Below are positions 36,207 to 44,541 of a stretch of DNA of 64,000 nucleotides, piece after piece. Origin of the DNA: JBDWFY01 sp964291365 (GTDB taxonomy: Bacteria > Pseudomonadota > Alphaproteobacteria > Rhizobiales > Stappiaceae); the NCBI GenBank assembly GCA_964291365.2, contig OZ220020.1, forward strand, positions 1,116,001-1,180,000, in the 5' to 3' direction. Numbering within the stretch: position 1 is the stretch's first letter; each line of letters begins with the position of its first letter. Below the pieces are notes generated by a model. The model made no database searches, was not told the origin of the DNA, and saw only the letters and a program-made list of their open reading frames with translations. Made by a program: the position numbers and the translations under genes.

Positions 36207-36673
36207 TGACAGACTTAGTAAATGAAATTCGAGAAATTGTCCGTGAGGAATTAGAGAAAGTTTCTAATTCATCACTAAAAGCAGATAATATTCAAATGAA
36301 AGAAGAAGTTGTATCTATTCAAACGAGCTCAGACTTAAATCGATTTGCACGACGTGTTCTGGAAATTTCGCGAGACCAAGAAGTGAGTTCGGCAATATTA
36401 GCTGGTCGGTATATATTTCGTTTAGAATTTAATCAGGACCGAGAAGATCATATAAATAAGCTGGATGCTTGGAATATTCACCCAACGTCAAATTTAGGAA
36501 GTTCATCGGAGTCTACATCTAGGTTATCTACAAAATTGGTTTCAGAAAAGGATATTTGCGGTTTGTCTGAGGTTACGAAAATCTTGTTGGTTGAGAAATC
36601 GGCAAGTTTTACCCCTCTTGCTAGAGACGAAATAAGACGACGAAACTTAAAAATTGAGAGGATTGATTCATGA
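36206..36673 (+). CDS. Microcompartment-associated protein of unknown function
   Basis: 155 residues. The first 20 residues (NEIREIVREELEKVS) form an amphipathic helix very like the C-terminal targeting helix of the aldehyde dehydrogenase. A variable linker leads to a central block RFARRVLEISRDQEVSSAIL, and the C terminus reads ILLVEKSASFTPLARDEIRR then NLKIERI, which resembles the TPxARDxxRxxxI segment in several BMC-associated proteins (EutQ, PduL and cobalamin adenosyltransferase N-termini). No enzyme motif is visible. It is translationally coupled to shell genes on both sides, so a role in core-to-shell assembly is plausible. Confidence 0.75.
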   Translation: MTDLVNEIREIVREELEKVSNSSLKADNIQMKEEVVSIQTSSDLNRFARRVLEISRDQEVSSAILAGRYIFRLEFNQDREDHINKLDAWNIHPTSNLGSSSESTSRLSTKLVSEKDICGLSEVTKILLVEKSASFTPLARDEIRRRNLKIERIDS

Positions 36674-36912
36674 TCAAAGGAAATGTAATTGGCCATGTTT
36701 GGTCAACAAAACGCATTGATTCGCTTCCAAGTGGAGCATTATTAGAGATCCGAACAGAAAAGGATGAGTCATTGATAGCTTATGACCCGTTGGGTTGTGC
36801 TGTAGGTGAGGAAGTTCTTATTGTACAAGGATCTGTTGCAACGGGATATTTCACCGAATCTAAGGTGACAGTTGATGCATTAATAATTGGATCAATTGAT
36901 CAAGATTCGTGA
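36670..36912 (+). CDS. Pentameric vertex protein, BMC-P (EutN/CcmL family)
   Basis: 80 residues, typical for the family. The pattern MIKGNVIGHVWSTKRIDSLP, then GALLEIRT, LIAYDPLGCAVGEEVLIVQGS and a C-terminal VDALIIGSID matches EutN/CcmL beta-barrels that cap the vertices of microcompartments. Overlaps the upstream gene by 4 bases. The single copy fits one closed shell. Confidence 0.93.
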   Translation: MIKGNVIGHVWSTKRIDSLPSGALLEIRTEKDESLIAYDPLGCAVGEEVLIVQGSVATGYFTESKVTVDALIIGSIDQDS

Positions 36913-36953
36913 ATTATTCTATTAATTTTTCAACAATTAAATAGGAGATTATA

Positions 36954-37238
36954 ATGGCAAATCTTGCAATAGGAATGATTGAAACAAGGGGCTATGTTCC
37001 AGCTTTAGCTGCCGCGGACGCAATGGTGAAGGCAGCAAATGTGGAAATTGTGTCTCGGAACGAAGTTGGTGGTGGTCTTGTTTCAGTTGTCGTGAAAGGT
37101 GATGTCGGTGCTGTTAAAGCAGCAACAGAAGCTGGTGCTGAAACAGCTAATCAAATTGGTGAGGTCGTCTCTGTTCATGTGATCCCACGTCCACATGCTG
37201 ACCTTGGCAAACATTTTGATGCTTCAATTTCAAAATAG
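36954..37238 (+). CDS. Hexameric shell protein, BMC-H (EutM/PduA family)
   Basis: 94 residues. Canonical Pfam BMC domain: AIGMIETRGYVPALAAADAM, KAANVEIVSRNEVGGGLVSV, VVKGDVGAVKAATEAGAETA, VSVHVIPRPHADL. The pore loop (VGGGLV) is glycine-rich, as in PduA/EutM-type facets that pass small polar metabolites. Ribosome binding site AGGAGA 8 bases before the ATG suggests high translation, as expected for the bulk shell protein. The only BMC-H of the locus. Confidence 0.96.
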   Translation: MANLAIGMIETRGYVPALAAADAMVKAANVEIVSRNEVGGGLVSVVVKGDVGAVKAATEAGAETANQIGEVVSVHVIPRPHADLGKHFDASISK

Positions 37239-37259
37239 TAGTAAAGATAGGTCGAAAAT

Positions 37260-37892
37260 ATGACTGAACTTCGAGTATATCTTCCAATCAAAAATTTGCA
37301 GGCTCAGTTTGCGGCCTATCTTGCTACCCCAACTCGTGCGAGAGGATTTCCACCTTATGCAGGACAACACAGTTTGATTATTGAGGTGACACCGGCACTT
37401 TCAATTCATCGTATTGCTGATCTAGCATTTAAGGAATCACCTGAAATGGAACCAGGTATTCTATTTACTGAACGGCAGTTTGGGTTGATAGAGCTTCATT
37501 CTACAAATTTTTCTAATTTGGAAAATGCTGGTAAAGCAATTTTAAAGGGTATTGGTGCAAAACCTGAAGATCAATTAGCTCCGGAAATTCTATATAGTGA
37601 CATCATAGAAGACCTATCTGATCAACATTCTTTAATATTGAATCGTTCACGTGATGCGTCGATTCTGGTTCCAGGAGTATCGTTAATGATTTATGAGATG
37701 ACTCCTGCTTTATTTGCTTGTGTAGCTGCAAATGAGGCTGAGCGAGTTTCACCTAATTCCACAATAAATGACATTCAGATGATAGGTGCATCTGGACGTG
37801 TTTTTATGTCTGGTTCCTTTGGTGAAATGAAAAAAGCCCGGGATGCAATCACAAAAATTCTTAAGGGTATTAAAGGTCGAAGGACCACGTAA
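37260..37892 (+). CDS. Tandem-domain microcompartment shell protein, BMC-T, second copy
   Basis: 210 residues, paralogue of the BMC-T six genes earlier in the shell block. N-terminal MTELRVYLPIKNLQAQFAAY, then GILFTERQFGLIELHS aligned with GLLIVERQYGTLEFHS of the first copy, and C-terminal SLMIYEMTPALFACVAANEAE...DIQMIGASGRVFMSGSFGEM. Last gene of the run; no clear terminator follows. Two different trimers suggest distinct pores or stacked assemblies. Confidence 0.87.
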   Translation: MTELRVYLPIKNLQAQFAAYLATPTRARGFPPYAGQHSLIIEVTPALSIHRIADLAFKESPEMEPGILFTERQFGLIELHSTNFSNLENAGKAILKGIGAKPEDQLAPEILYSDIIEDLSDQHSLILNRSRDASILVPGVSLMIYEMTPALFACVAANEAERVSPNSTINDIQMIGASGRVFMSGSFGEMKKARDAITKILKGIKGRRTT

Positions 37893-38161
37893 GTATTATT
37901 GTAAGAAATATATAGAAAAATTGTACTTTGTTAAATGGTATAGCTAAAATTGATAAGTACAATGTGCATCTGAACTAAAGACATTATCAGAAGGATTCAT
38001 AATAGCAATAGCTGAACTAGGTGACAAATTATTAATTCTTTGGAAATTGTATTAGATTAATGAGTATTCACTTAATCTTAAATTAGTAAAAAAATATTTT
38101 TCTTGAAAAAATAATATTAATTATGTATATATAAAGAGTAAAACATTTTATAGGAGTAGTT

Positions 38162-38626
38162 ATGGCAGAACTTGCTGAAGTTATTGATTTGACAGAGCGT
38201 CTTCCTACAAGTGAAGAGATTAATAGTGCTACTGAGGCAGTAACTGCAATTGCGCAGTCACTTACAGATACGGGCACTTTGAATATATTTGGGGAAGGAA
38301 ATGAAAGTATTTCTCTTGCTCCTGCAATTTCAGATTTAATTATTGAAATTTTGAGTATTGTTTCACGTGGAGATATGGTTACATTCGTACCATATGGTGC
38401 ACGACTTACCACGCAACAGGCCGCAGATATATTAAATTTTCCTCGTCCATATCTAATAAAATTGTTAGAAGAGGGAAAAATAAGTTATGAATCTGGTGGT
38501 CCTCACAAAAGAGTTAATTTAATGAGTCTTTTAGAATTTAAACAAAGAAATGACAAAAATAGACAAAAATCTTTACGTAAATTAGCTCATGATGGTCAAT
38601 TGGCCGAACAAAGTGTGGGTGTCTGA
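38162..38626 (+). CDS. HTH (excisionase-type) antitoxin-like protein
   Basis: 154 residues. The second half contains a MerR/excisionase-like helix-turn-helix, LTTQQAADILNFPRPYLIKLLEEGKISYE, followed by basic GPHKRVNLMSLLEFKQRNDK. The N-terminal part is acidic. It directly precedes a PIN-domain gene (10 bases apart) in the antitoxin-then-toxin order, so it probably represses its own promoter and neutralises the PIN protein. A ribosome binding site TAGGAG lies 7 bases before the ATG. Confidence 0.82.
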   Translation: MAELAEVIDLTERLPTSEEINSATEAVTAIAQSLTDTGTLNIFGEGNESISLAPAISDLIIEILSIVSRGDMVTFVPYGARLTTQQAADILNFPRPYLIKLLEEGKISYESGGPHKRVNLMSLLEFKQRNDKNRQKSLRKLAHDGQLAEQSVGV

Positions 38627-38636
38627 GCACTGAAAT

Positions 38637-39215
38637 ATGAATCATATAGCAGACAGATTTGTCGCAATTCTTGATACAAATGTCCTGTTTTCGTTTAGAA
38701 AACGGGATATTTTAATGTGTTTTTACCAAATGGGATTGTTTAGAGCAAGATGGTCTGAGCATATATTTGAAGAATTACTTGAGGTTACTCGCGATAAAAG
38801 ACCCCATTTAGTAACCAATGTAGAAAATTTTATTGAAAATACGAGAATTTATTTTGGTGAAGCTTTTGTGACGGGTTTTGAATTGTTAATTAATTCTATA
38901 GAGTTACCTGATGAGAAAGACCGACATGTTTTGGCAGCTGCAATTATCTGTGGGGCACAATTGATTGTGACTGATAATATAAATGATTTTCCGAATTCAT
39001 ACATATCGAAATACTCAATTAGTGCAATAACTCCTGATGAATTTTTGTATTTAACACATAGATTATATCCTGCACCTTCTTTATTGGCTTTAAAAAATCT
39101 TCGAGAGAGCTATAAAAACCCACCACTTAGTGTAAGCGAATTCATTATGGATTTGATGAGTAAGGGACTACCAAAATTAGCTACTTGTTTAAAACCAAAT
39201 CGGAAATTTTTGTAA
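38637..39215 (+). CDS. PIN-domain protein, probable toxin RNase
   Basis: 192 residues. PIN-type acidic residues: Asp in FVAILDTNVLFSF, Glu in WSEHIFEELLEVTRD, Asp in LPDEKDRHVLAAAIICGAQLIVTDNINDFP. These coordinate metal in VapC-like ribonucleases. It is larger than classic VapC (about 130) and fits the longer PIN proteins found behind excisionase-type antitoxins. Targets unknown. Confidence 0.85.
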   Translation: MNHIADRFVAILDTNVLFSFRKRDILMCFYQMGLFRARWSEHIFEELLEVTRDKRPHLVTNVENFIENTRIYFGEAFVTGFELLINSIELPDEKDRHVLAAAIICGAQLIVTDNINDFPNSYISKYSISAITPDEFLYLTHRLYPAPSLLALKNLRESYKNPPLSVSEFIMDLMSKGLPKLATCLKPNRKFL

Positions 39216-39227
39216 ATTTGATAAAAG

Positions 39228-39452
39228 TTAATTTTTACGACCACGAAGTAACTTGTAGACCAAATATCCTATCGCAATAATTATAAGAAATGGAATAGCT
39301 GCGACAGTTGCTTCCATAATAAATGGAATTGTGGTTCCAACTAAGGTACCAAATAAGCTAATACCACCTATAATTGCACAGATCACAAATAGAACCTTTA
39401 ATAGGAAAGTAAATCGATTGGACAAGTTTAGTTGTTGTTTAATTTTTGTCAT
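39228..39452 (-). CDS. Small membrane protein of unknown function
   Basis: 74 residues with two hydrophobic helices (FLLKVLFVICAIIGGISLFG and VAAIPFLIIIAIGYLVYKLL) and a basic C terminus LRGRKN. It lies downstream of ycjX-ycjF on the same strand with a gap of about 70 bases. Not PspB or PspC by sequence. Possibly part of the same envelope-stress group. Confidence 0.65.
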   Translation of the reverse strand: MTKIKQQLNLSNRFTFLLKVLFVICAIIGGISLFGTLVGTTIPFIMEATVAAIPFLIIIAIGYLVYKLLRGRKN

Positions 39453-39523
39453 GTTAATTACCTTTGAAGTTAAAAATAATAAAGTTTAAGTTGCTTTCTA
39501 TGGTTATTCAATCATTTCTTTTT

Positions 39524-40816
39524 TTAACCCTTAATATTATTAGACTCCTCTGGAATTTTTTTCTGGAATGAATTGAACATTGACTTTACAATTTCACTTA
39601 GCTTAAAGTTATTAGTTTTGACAATTGGGCAGGGCCGACATACATTGACGACTGCTAACCCTACTCGGATAGTTAAAATTCCGTTAGCAACTCCCTCTCC
39701 TGCTTTACGTGTCAGCTTGGTTAACATACTAACACCTAATATTTCAGTTATCAATGTACTTCCAGCTTCAACTGCACCAGCAAAAGCGATTGTAAAAACA
39801 ACTCTTTTTATCAGTCTATACATACCTACTTTCCCAGGCCTTGAACTATATAATTCTGCAATTTTACGAATTAATCTGAAATTTTCACTAAAGATGATAA
39901 ACATATCTATAAATGCTCTTGGACTTAACGCAGTACCAATCGCCACACGTATTGAAGAGGCTAAAATTAATTTTCGGGCTTGTTCATCCATTGGTGCAAG
40001 TAAGTCAACTTCTGTCAACCCGATAAGGTCTTTTCCATCCATTACCTCTTTTAAACGTCTCTCAACTCGTTCGCTTTGTTTCTTTAGATCTGGTCGGTCC
40101 TCATAGAGTTTAAGTAGTTTTCTTATTGCAATCTTTGCCTCAAATCCGTCATCTGTATCAACTGCATATTGCAGGTCTTTCTTTATATTGTCAACACGTT
40201 CAATTTTTTGCAAAAATCTAATTTCACGATATATGAAAACAGAAAATCCAATAAATATTATTGTTAATAGAACTAGCACGATCACACCAACTACAAGCGA
40301 TTGATTTAAATAACCAGCAACAAGTTCAAAGGATTCATAAACAATTATGAAGCTAATTAACGCAACAAGAGCAGAAATTGTTGTTGCTCCCCATTTCCAT
40401 TTTTTAACCATTGGTTTAAATGGAGGTGATTCATCAAGGTGAGATTTTTCTGAGTCAGATGTTGCTAATTTAGAGTCTGGACTGTCGTTGATGGTTATTC
40501 CATCCGCTTTACCATTTTCAAGTATAATGGCGGTAGGTCGCTCGACTTCTCCTGATTCATGTTTATTTTTACTTTCAGCATTAGTTTTGATAGAATTTGT
40601 TTTGTTAGTAGTATTGTGCATTAACTCACCATCTGGACCATTTTCTTTATGTTCTGTATTAATATTCGGAACAGACTGCGGTCTATTTATCGCTGATTCT
40701 TCGGCAACGTCATTATTAGTATTTTGAGGTGACTCCGTATTTTCATCGTCTGCTGATTCGTTCCAGTCAATAGCAACAGCTTCACTTTCAGAAGAATTAT
40801 TAATTTTGTTGTTCAT
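39524..40816 (-). CDS. ycjF: YcjF-family membrane protein (DUF697)
   Basis: 430 residues. The first 135 are hydrophilic low complexity (Asn/Glu/Ser-rich), followed by two transmembrane helices (WGATTISALVALISFIIVYE and VVGVIVLVLLTIIFIGFSVF) and the DUF697 domain, for example DEQARKLILASSIRVAIGTALSPRAFIDM and GMYRLIKRVVFTIAFAGAVE. The start overlaps the ycjX stop by 4 bases. YcjX-YcjF pairs are linked to the phage-shock/envelope stress response in other Proteobacteria; here no psp genes are nearby. Confidence 0.88.
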   Translation of the reverse strand: MNNKINNSSESEAVAIDWNESADDENTESPQNTNNDVAEESAINRPQSVPNINTEHKENGPDGELMHNTTNKTNSIKTNAESKNKHESGEVERPTAIILENGKADGITINDSPDSKLATSDSEKSHLDESPPFKPMVKKWKWGATTISALVALISFIIVYESFELVAGYLNQSLVVGVIVLVLLTIIFIGFSVFIYREIRFLQKIERVDNIKKDLQYAVDTDDGFEAKIAIRKLLKLYEDRPDLKKQSERVERRLKEVMDGKDLIGLTEVDLLAPMDEQARKLILASSIRVAIGTALSPRAFIDMFIIFSENFRLIRKIAELYSSRPGKVGMYRLIKRVVFTIAFAGAVEAGSTLITEILGVSMLTKLTRKAGEGVANGILTIRVGLAVVNVCRPCPIVKTNNFKLSEIVKSMFNSFQKKIPEESNNIKG

Positions 40817-42285
40817 GACATGCTTTCTCCGATTAGAAATTCAATGGCCTTATCAAGACGAATGTGTGGTATGGTAATTTTACCATCTTCTTTGTTTTGA
40901 CTTATTTTTGGTGGTCGAAATTGAACAAATTGTAATGCACGACTGGAGTCAGATCCTTTAGCAGAGTTATTTAAGTCTAGTTGCTCATCAATATTGTCAG
41001 GAATTTTTCCAGGAAAAAGAGCAATTTGTTGTTCACCATCATACACTTGACCATTTACACTTTCTCCTTTCATGGGAATACCTATTATTGCATTTAGTGT
41101 TTTACCTTCGTGTTTTACCTCTTTTTCTTTGGTAGATCGCACAGATGAAATTGCCATAGTTTTAATAGTTGCGTCTAAATTTGCAGCACTATCAATTAGT
41201 GCACCCCCTACAATTCTTTTTACTAAATTTTCTAATTTTTTGTGTTCAGTACTGAATACATGGTCGGTTTTTGTAGCTGCGATGAGAATTTTTTTTATTT
41301 TTCTATTCGTCAGGATTGAAAATAACCATGAATTGCGACCAGGTTTGTATGACTTTAATATTTCCGACAATGCATCTTCCAAATCTTGTGTAGCTTCAGA
41401 ACCTGAGTTTAAAGCAGTAAGTGCATCAACTAAAACAATTTGGCGATCTAATTTTGCAAAGTGATTTTCATAAAATGGTTCAACAACTTGTTTCTTGTAC
41501 ATTTCAAAATGTTCTTCAAAAAGTGCACCGATAGTATCAGGTCCAAATTTTTCATTAGGTACACAATTAAGCGGTGTAAATATCATTGCGGCTTTACCAG
41601 CCATATCACCGGGCATTAAAAATCGCCCTGGCGGTAGCTTGTAAATTGCACGCGGGTCTTCAACGCATTCTTTCAAATAATTTGTAAACTGAGCAACTAA
41701 TTTTTGTGATACTGCAGGGTCGTAGGTATCTTGTGGATTTACTTCATTAAGTGCTTGTTTCCAACTTTCACCTAAGCCAGAACGTGATGGATGATTTGAT
41801 GACTCGATGGCATCTTTACACCATTGTCGATAGGATTTATCCAGTAGTGGTAGATCAAGTAACCACTCACCCGGATAATCAACTATATCAATAAATAATC
41901 TATTAGTTCCAAACTTACTTGATAAAAAGGATTTTGATACATATTCGATAATCAATCTCAGTTCAGATATTTGATATGTGGAGTCTGGCCAAACACGTTC
42001 TTCAACAATTTTTTTCATATTGGATTCATAATCAAATCTAGAAATATCTTTATTGGGATGTTTTTGTACGCTGACTTTTTTGATCCGCTCATTGGTTTGA
42101 GCTTCCAACAATTCTAAATTATCACCGTGTACTAGATTGTGAACGAGAGCATTAATAAATACTGTTTTACCTGAATTAGCTAAACCAGTTACTCCGAGTT
42201 TTATGGTTGGAGTAAAAATGTCTTTAATTGCACCTGGAACTTCAGGTAAGTCTGGTACTTGAATCAAAGGAATTTTCCATTTCAC
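40813..42285 (-). CDS. ycjX: YcjX-family GTPase-like protein (DUF463)
   Basis: 490 residues. P-loop GVTGLANSGKTVFINALVHNL near residue 33, FIDIVDYPGEWLLDLPLL as the switch/Walker B region, KILIAATKTDHVF as a G4-like TKxD motif, and FLMPGDMAGKAAMIFTPL. This matches YcjX, a predicted stress-linked nucleotide-binding protein. Paired with the membrane protein YcjF immediately downstream. Confidence 0.92.
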   Translation of the reverse strand: MKWKIPLIQVPDLPEVPGAIKDIFTPTIKLGVTGLANSGKTVFINALVHNLVHGDNLELLEAQTNERIKKVSVQKHPNKDISRFDYESNMKKIVEERVWPDSTYQISELRLIIEYVSKSFLSSKFGTNRLFIDIVDYPGEWLLDLPLLDKSYRQWCKDAIESSNHPSRSGLGESWKQALNEVNPQDTYDPAVSQKLVAQFTNYLKECVEDPRAIYKLPPGRFLMPGDMAGKAAMIFTPLNCVPNEKFGPDTIGALFEEHFEMYKKQVVEPFYENHFAKLDRQIVLVDALTALNSGSEATQDLEDALSEILKSYKPGRNSWLFSILTNRKIKKILIAATKTDHVFSTEHKKLENLVKRIVGGALIDSAANLDATIKTMAISSVRSTKEKEVKHEGKTLNAIIGIPMKGESVNGQVYDGEQQIALFPGKIPDNIDEQLDLNNSAKGSDSSRALQFVQFRPPKISQNKEDGKITIPHIRLDKAIEFLIGESMS

Positions 42286-42303
42286 CGTAAAAATATAACG
42301 AGT

Positions 42304-42335
42304 TTGGTGGTTAAAGATTTACATTTAACCACCAA
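42304..42335 (-). terminator. Hairpin after acsA
   Basis: Perfect 12-bp stem TTGGTGGTTAAA / TTTAACCACCAA with an 8-base loop, between the acsA stop and the ycjX start. The T tract is weak, but stem strength and position suit a terminator or processing signal. Confidence 0.6.
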
Positions 42336-42342
42336 GAGTTTA

Positions 42343-44286
42343 TTATGATTTCTTATTTTGACGGTTTTCAATTAGATTATCAACAACTGCTGGTTCGGCA
42401 AGTGTTGAGGTATCACCTAGGTTGTCGTAGCTGTCTTCAGCGATTTTTCGCAGAATTCGACGCATAATTTTACCAGACCTAGTTTTAGGTAAACCTGGTG
42501 CAAATTGAATAAGATCTGGTGATGCGATAGGACCAATTTCAGATCTTACCCATTTCACCAATTCAGTTTTTAAATCATCCGACGGTGATTCACCTGCCAT
42601 TAGTGTAACATATGCGTAGATTCCTTGACCTTTAATATCATGAGGGTAACCAACAACTGCAGCTTCTGAAACTTTGTTATGTGCCACTAACGCACTCTCA
42701 ACTTCGGCCGTACCCATTCGATGACCTGAGACATTGATGACATCATCAACACGACCAGTGATCCAATAGTACCCATCACCATCTCGACGACATCCGTCTC
42801 CTGTAAAGTAATTGTTTTTGTATGTTGAGAAATAGGTTTCAACAAATCGTTCATGGTCTCCATAAACCGTTCGCATTTGACCCGGCCAAGAGTCGGTTAT
42901 AATAAGATTACCTTCTGTTGCACCATCCAATACTTTTCCTTCAGCATCTACTAACGCCGGCTTGATTCCAAAAAATGGAAGAGTCGCAGAACCTGGTTTT
43001 AGGTCAATAGCACCTATTAATGGGGTAATCATTATCCCACCAGTTTCTGTTTGCCACCAGGTATCTACAATTGGACACTTCCCATTGCCTACAATATTGT
43101 AATACCAGAGCCATGCTTCAGGATTGATTGGTTCTCCTACTGATCCTAATACTCGTAGGGATTCCCGCGAAGTTTTGGTTACATGTTCATCACCAGCTCC
43201 CATAAGCGCACGAATTGCAGTTGGTGCAGTATAAAATATATTTACTTTGTGTTTGTCAACTACCTCCCAAAATCTTGCCGGTGATGGATAAGTAGGTATT
43301 CCTTCAAACATTAAGGTTTTTGCACCATTTGCTAACGGTCCATATACAATATAACTATGACCAGTAACCCAACCAACATCTGCAGTACACCAATAAACAT
43401 CACCCTCATGGTAATCAAATATATATTGATGGGTTATCGAAGCATAAACTAGGTAACCGCCGGTGGTGTGCATGACACCTTTTGGTTTACCAGTAGAACC
43501 GGAGGTGTACAAAATAAATAATGGATCTTCAGCATTCATTTCTTCGGGTTTACAATCATCTGATACTTTTTCTTCTTCTTCGTGGTACCAGACATCTCTC
43601 CCAGAGGTCATATCTACTTTATTGCCAGTGCGTTTAACAACAATTACTTTATCGACACCAGATGCTTTCTTCAACGCGGCATTGACATTTTCTTTTAGTG
43701 GAATAGCTCTACCACCTCTGATGCCTTCATCAGCTGTAATAACGATATTGGAATTACAATCTTCAATACGTCCTGCTAAGCTATCAGGTGAAAATCCTCC
43801 AAACACAATTGAATGGACCGCACCGATTCGAGCACAAGCAAGCATAGCATAGGCCGCTTCTGGAACCATTGGCATGTAAATTGTGATGCGGTCACCTTTT
43901 TTTGCACCATTGGCTTTCAGGACATTTGAAAATTTGCAAACTCTTTGATGTAATTCAGCGTAAGTGATTATTTCTGAATCTTTCGGTTCATCCCCTTCCC
44001 AAATAATTGCTGGTTGATTAGCTCTTTTAGCTAAATGTCGATCTACACAGTTGGAACATACGTTTAGAGTACCATCTTCAAACCACTTTATACTTACATT
44101 ATCATGGGCAAAAGAAGTATTTTTGGCCTTTGAATATGGTTTGATCCAATCTATGCGTTTGCCGTGGTCATTCCAAAAAGACTCAGGGTTTGAGACCGAT
44201 TCTTGGTACATTTTTTCATAAGTTGCTTTATCAACAAGGGCATTTTTTCGGTTCTCTTCTGTAACCTTAAAAATTGAATCATTCAT
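42343..44286 (-). CDS. acsA: Acetyl-CoA synthetase
   Basis: 647 residues, full length. Makes acetyl-CoA from acetate, ATP and CoA. Adenylation motifs ILYTSGSTGKPKGVMHTTGG, TADVGWVTGHSYIVYGPL, WWQTETGGIMITPL, YYWITGRVDDVINVSGHRMGT, and the acetylation-site lysine in PKTRSGKIMRRILRKIA. Could also activate propionate. Confidence 0.97.
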   Translation of the reverse strand: MNDSIFKVTEENRKNALVDKATYEKMYQESVSNPESFWNDHGKRIDWIKPYSKAKNTSFAHDNVSIKWFEDGTLNVCSNCVDRHLAKRANQPAIIWEGDEPKDSEIITYAELHQRVCKFSNVLKANGAKKGDRITIYMPMVPEAAYAMLACARIGAVHSIVFGGFSPDSLAGRIEDCNSNIVITADEGIRGGRAIPLKENVNAALKKASGVDKVIVVKRTGNKVDMTSGRDVWYHEEEEKVSDDCKPEEMNAEDPLFILYTSGSTGKPKGVMHTTGGYLVYASITHQYIFDYHEGDVYWCTADVGWVTGHSYIVYGPLANGAKTLMFEGIPTYPSPARFWEVVDKHKVNIFYTAPTAIRALMGAGDEHVTKTSRESLRVLGSVGEPINPEAWLWYYNIVGNGKCPIVDTWWQTETGGIMITPLIGAIDLKPGSATLPFFGIKPALVDAEGKVLDGATEGNLIITDSWPGQMRTVYGDHERFVETYFSTYKNNYFTGDGCRRDGDGYYWITGRVDDVINVSGHRMGTAEVESALVAHNKVSEAAVVGYPHDIKGQGIYAYVTLMAGESPSDDLKTELVKWVRSEIGPIASPDLIQFAPGLPKTRSGKIMRRILRKIAEDSYDNLGDTSTLAEPAVVDNLIENRQNKKS

Positions 44287-44444
44287 TTTAATTCCTCCTA
44301 GTGAGATTATTGATGAGTTTGGGTCATTTAGAAATTACTTAACTGAAAATAAAAAAAGTTGCAAGTGAATATAATTGATCTGAAAATTTTTGTTAAATTT
44401 AGTTTGATGTTGATTGCATTACAATGACTGAATTATTTATGGAA

Positions 44445-44504
44445 AAAATACCGCAAAAATAATAAAAAATATAAAAATATCACCAGAATTTTCTGCGGTA
44501 TTTT
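44445..44504 (-). terminator. Terminator for the DUF1761 gene
   Basis: Inverted repeat AAAATACCGCA (44445-44455) / TGCGGTATTTT (44494-44504) around a 38-base AT-rich loop; read on the minus strand it ends in TATTTTTT. It lies 37 bases after the DUF1761 stop. Confidence 0.55.
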
Positions 44505-44541
44505 GATTTATTGTTTAGAAGTTTGGACTATAGCTTTACAA

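Noticed and set aside
38359..38374. Possible fifth parS (TGTTTCACGTGGAGAT)
   Set aside because: Only 12 of 16 bases match and the right half-site is lost; it lies within the HTH gene and is probably coincidental.
39573..40106. 177-residue plus-strand open frame
   Set aside because: Fully antisense to ycjF, which has clear domain support, with no ribosome binding site or recognisable motif.
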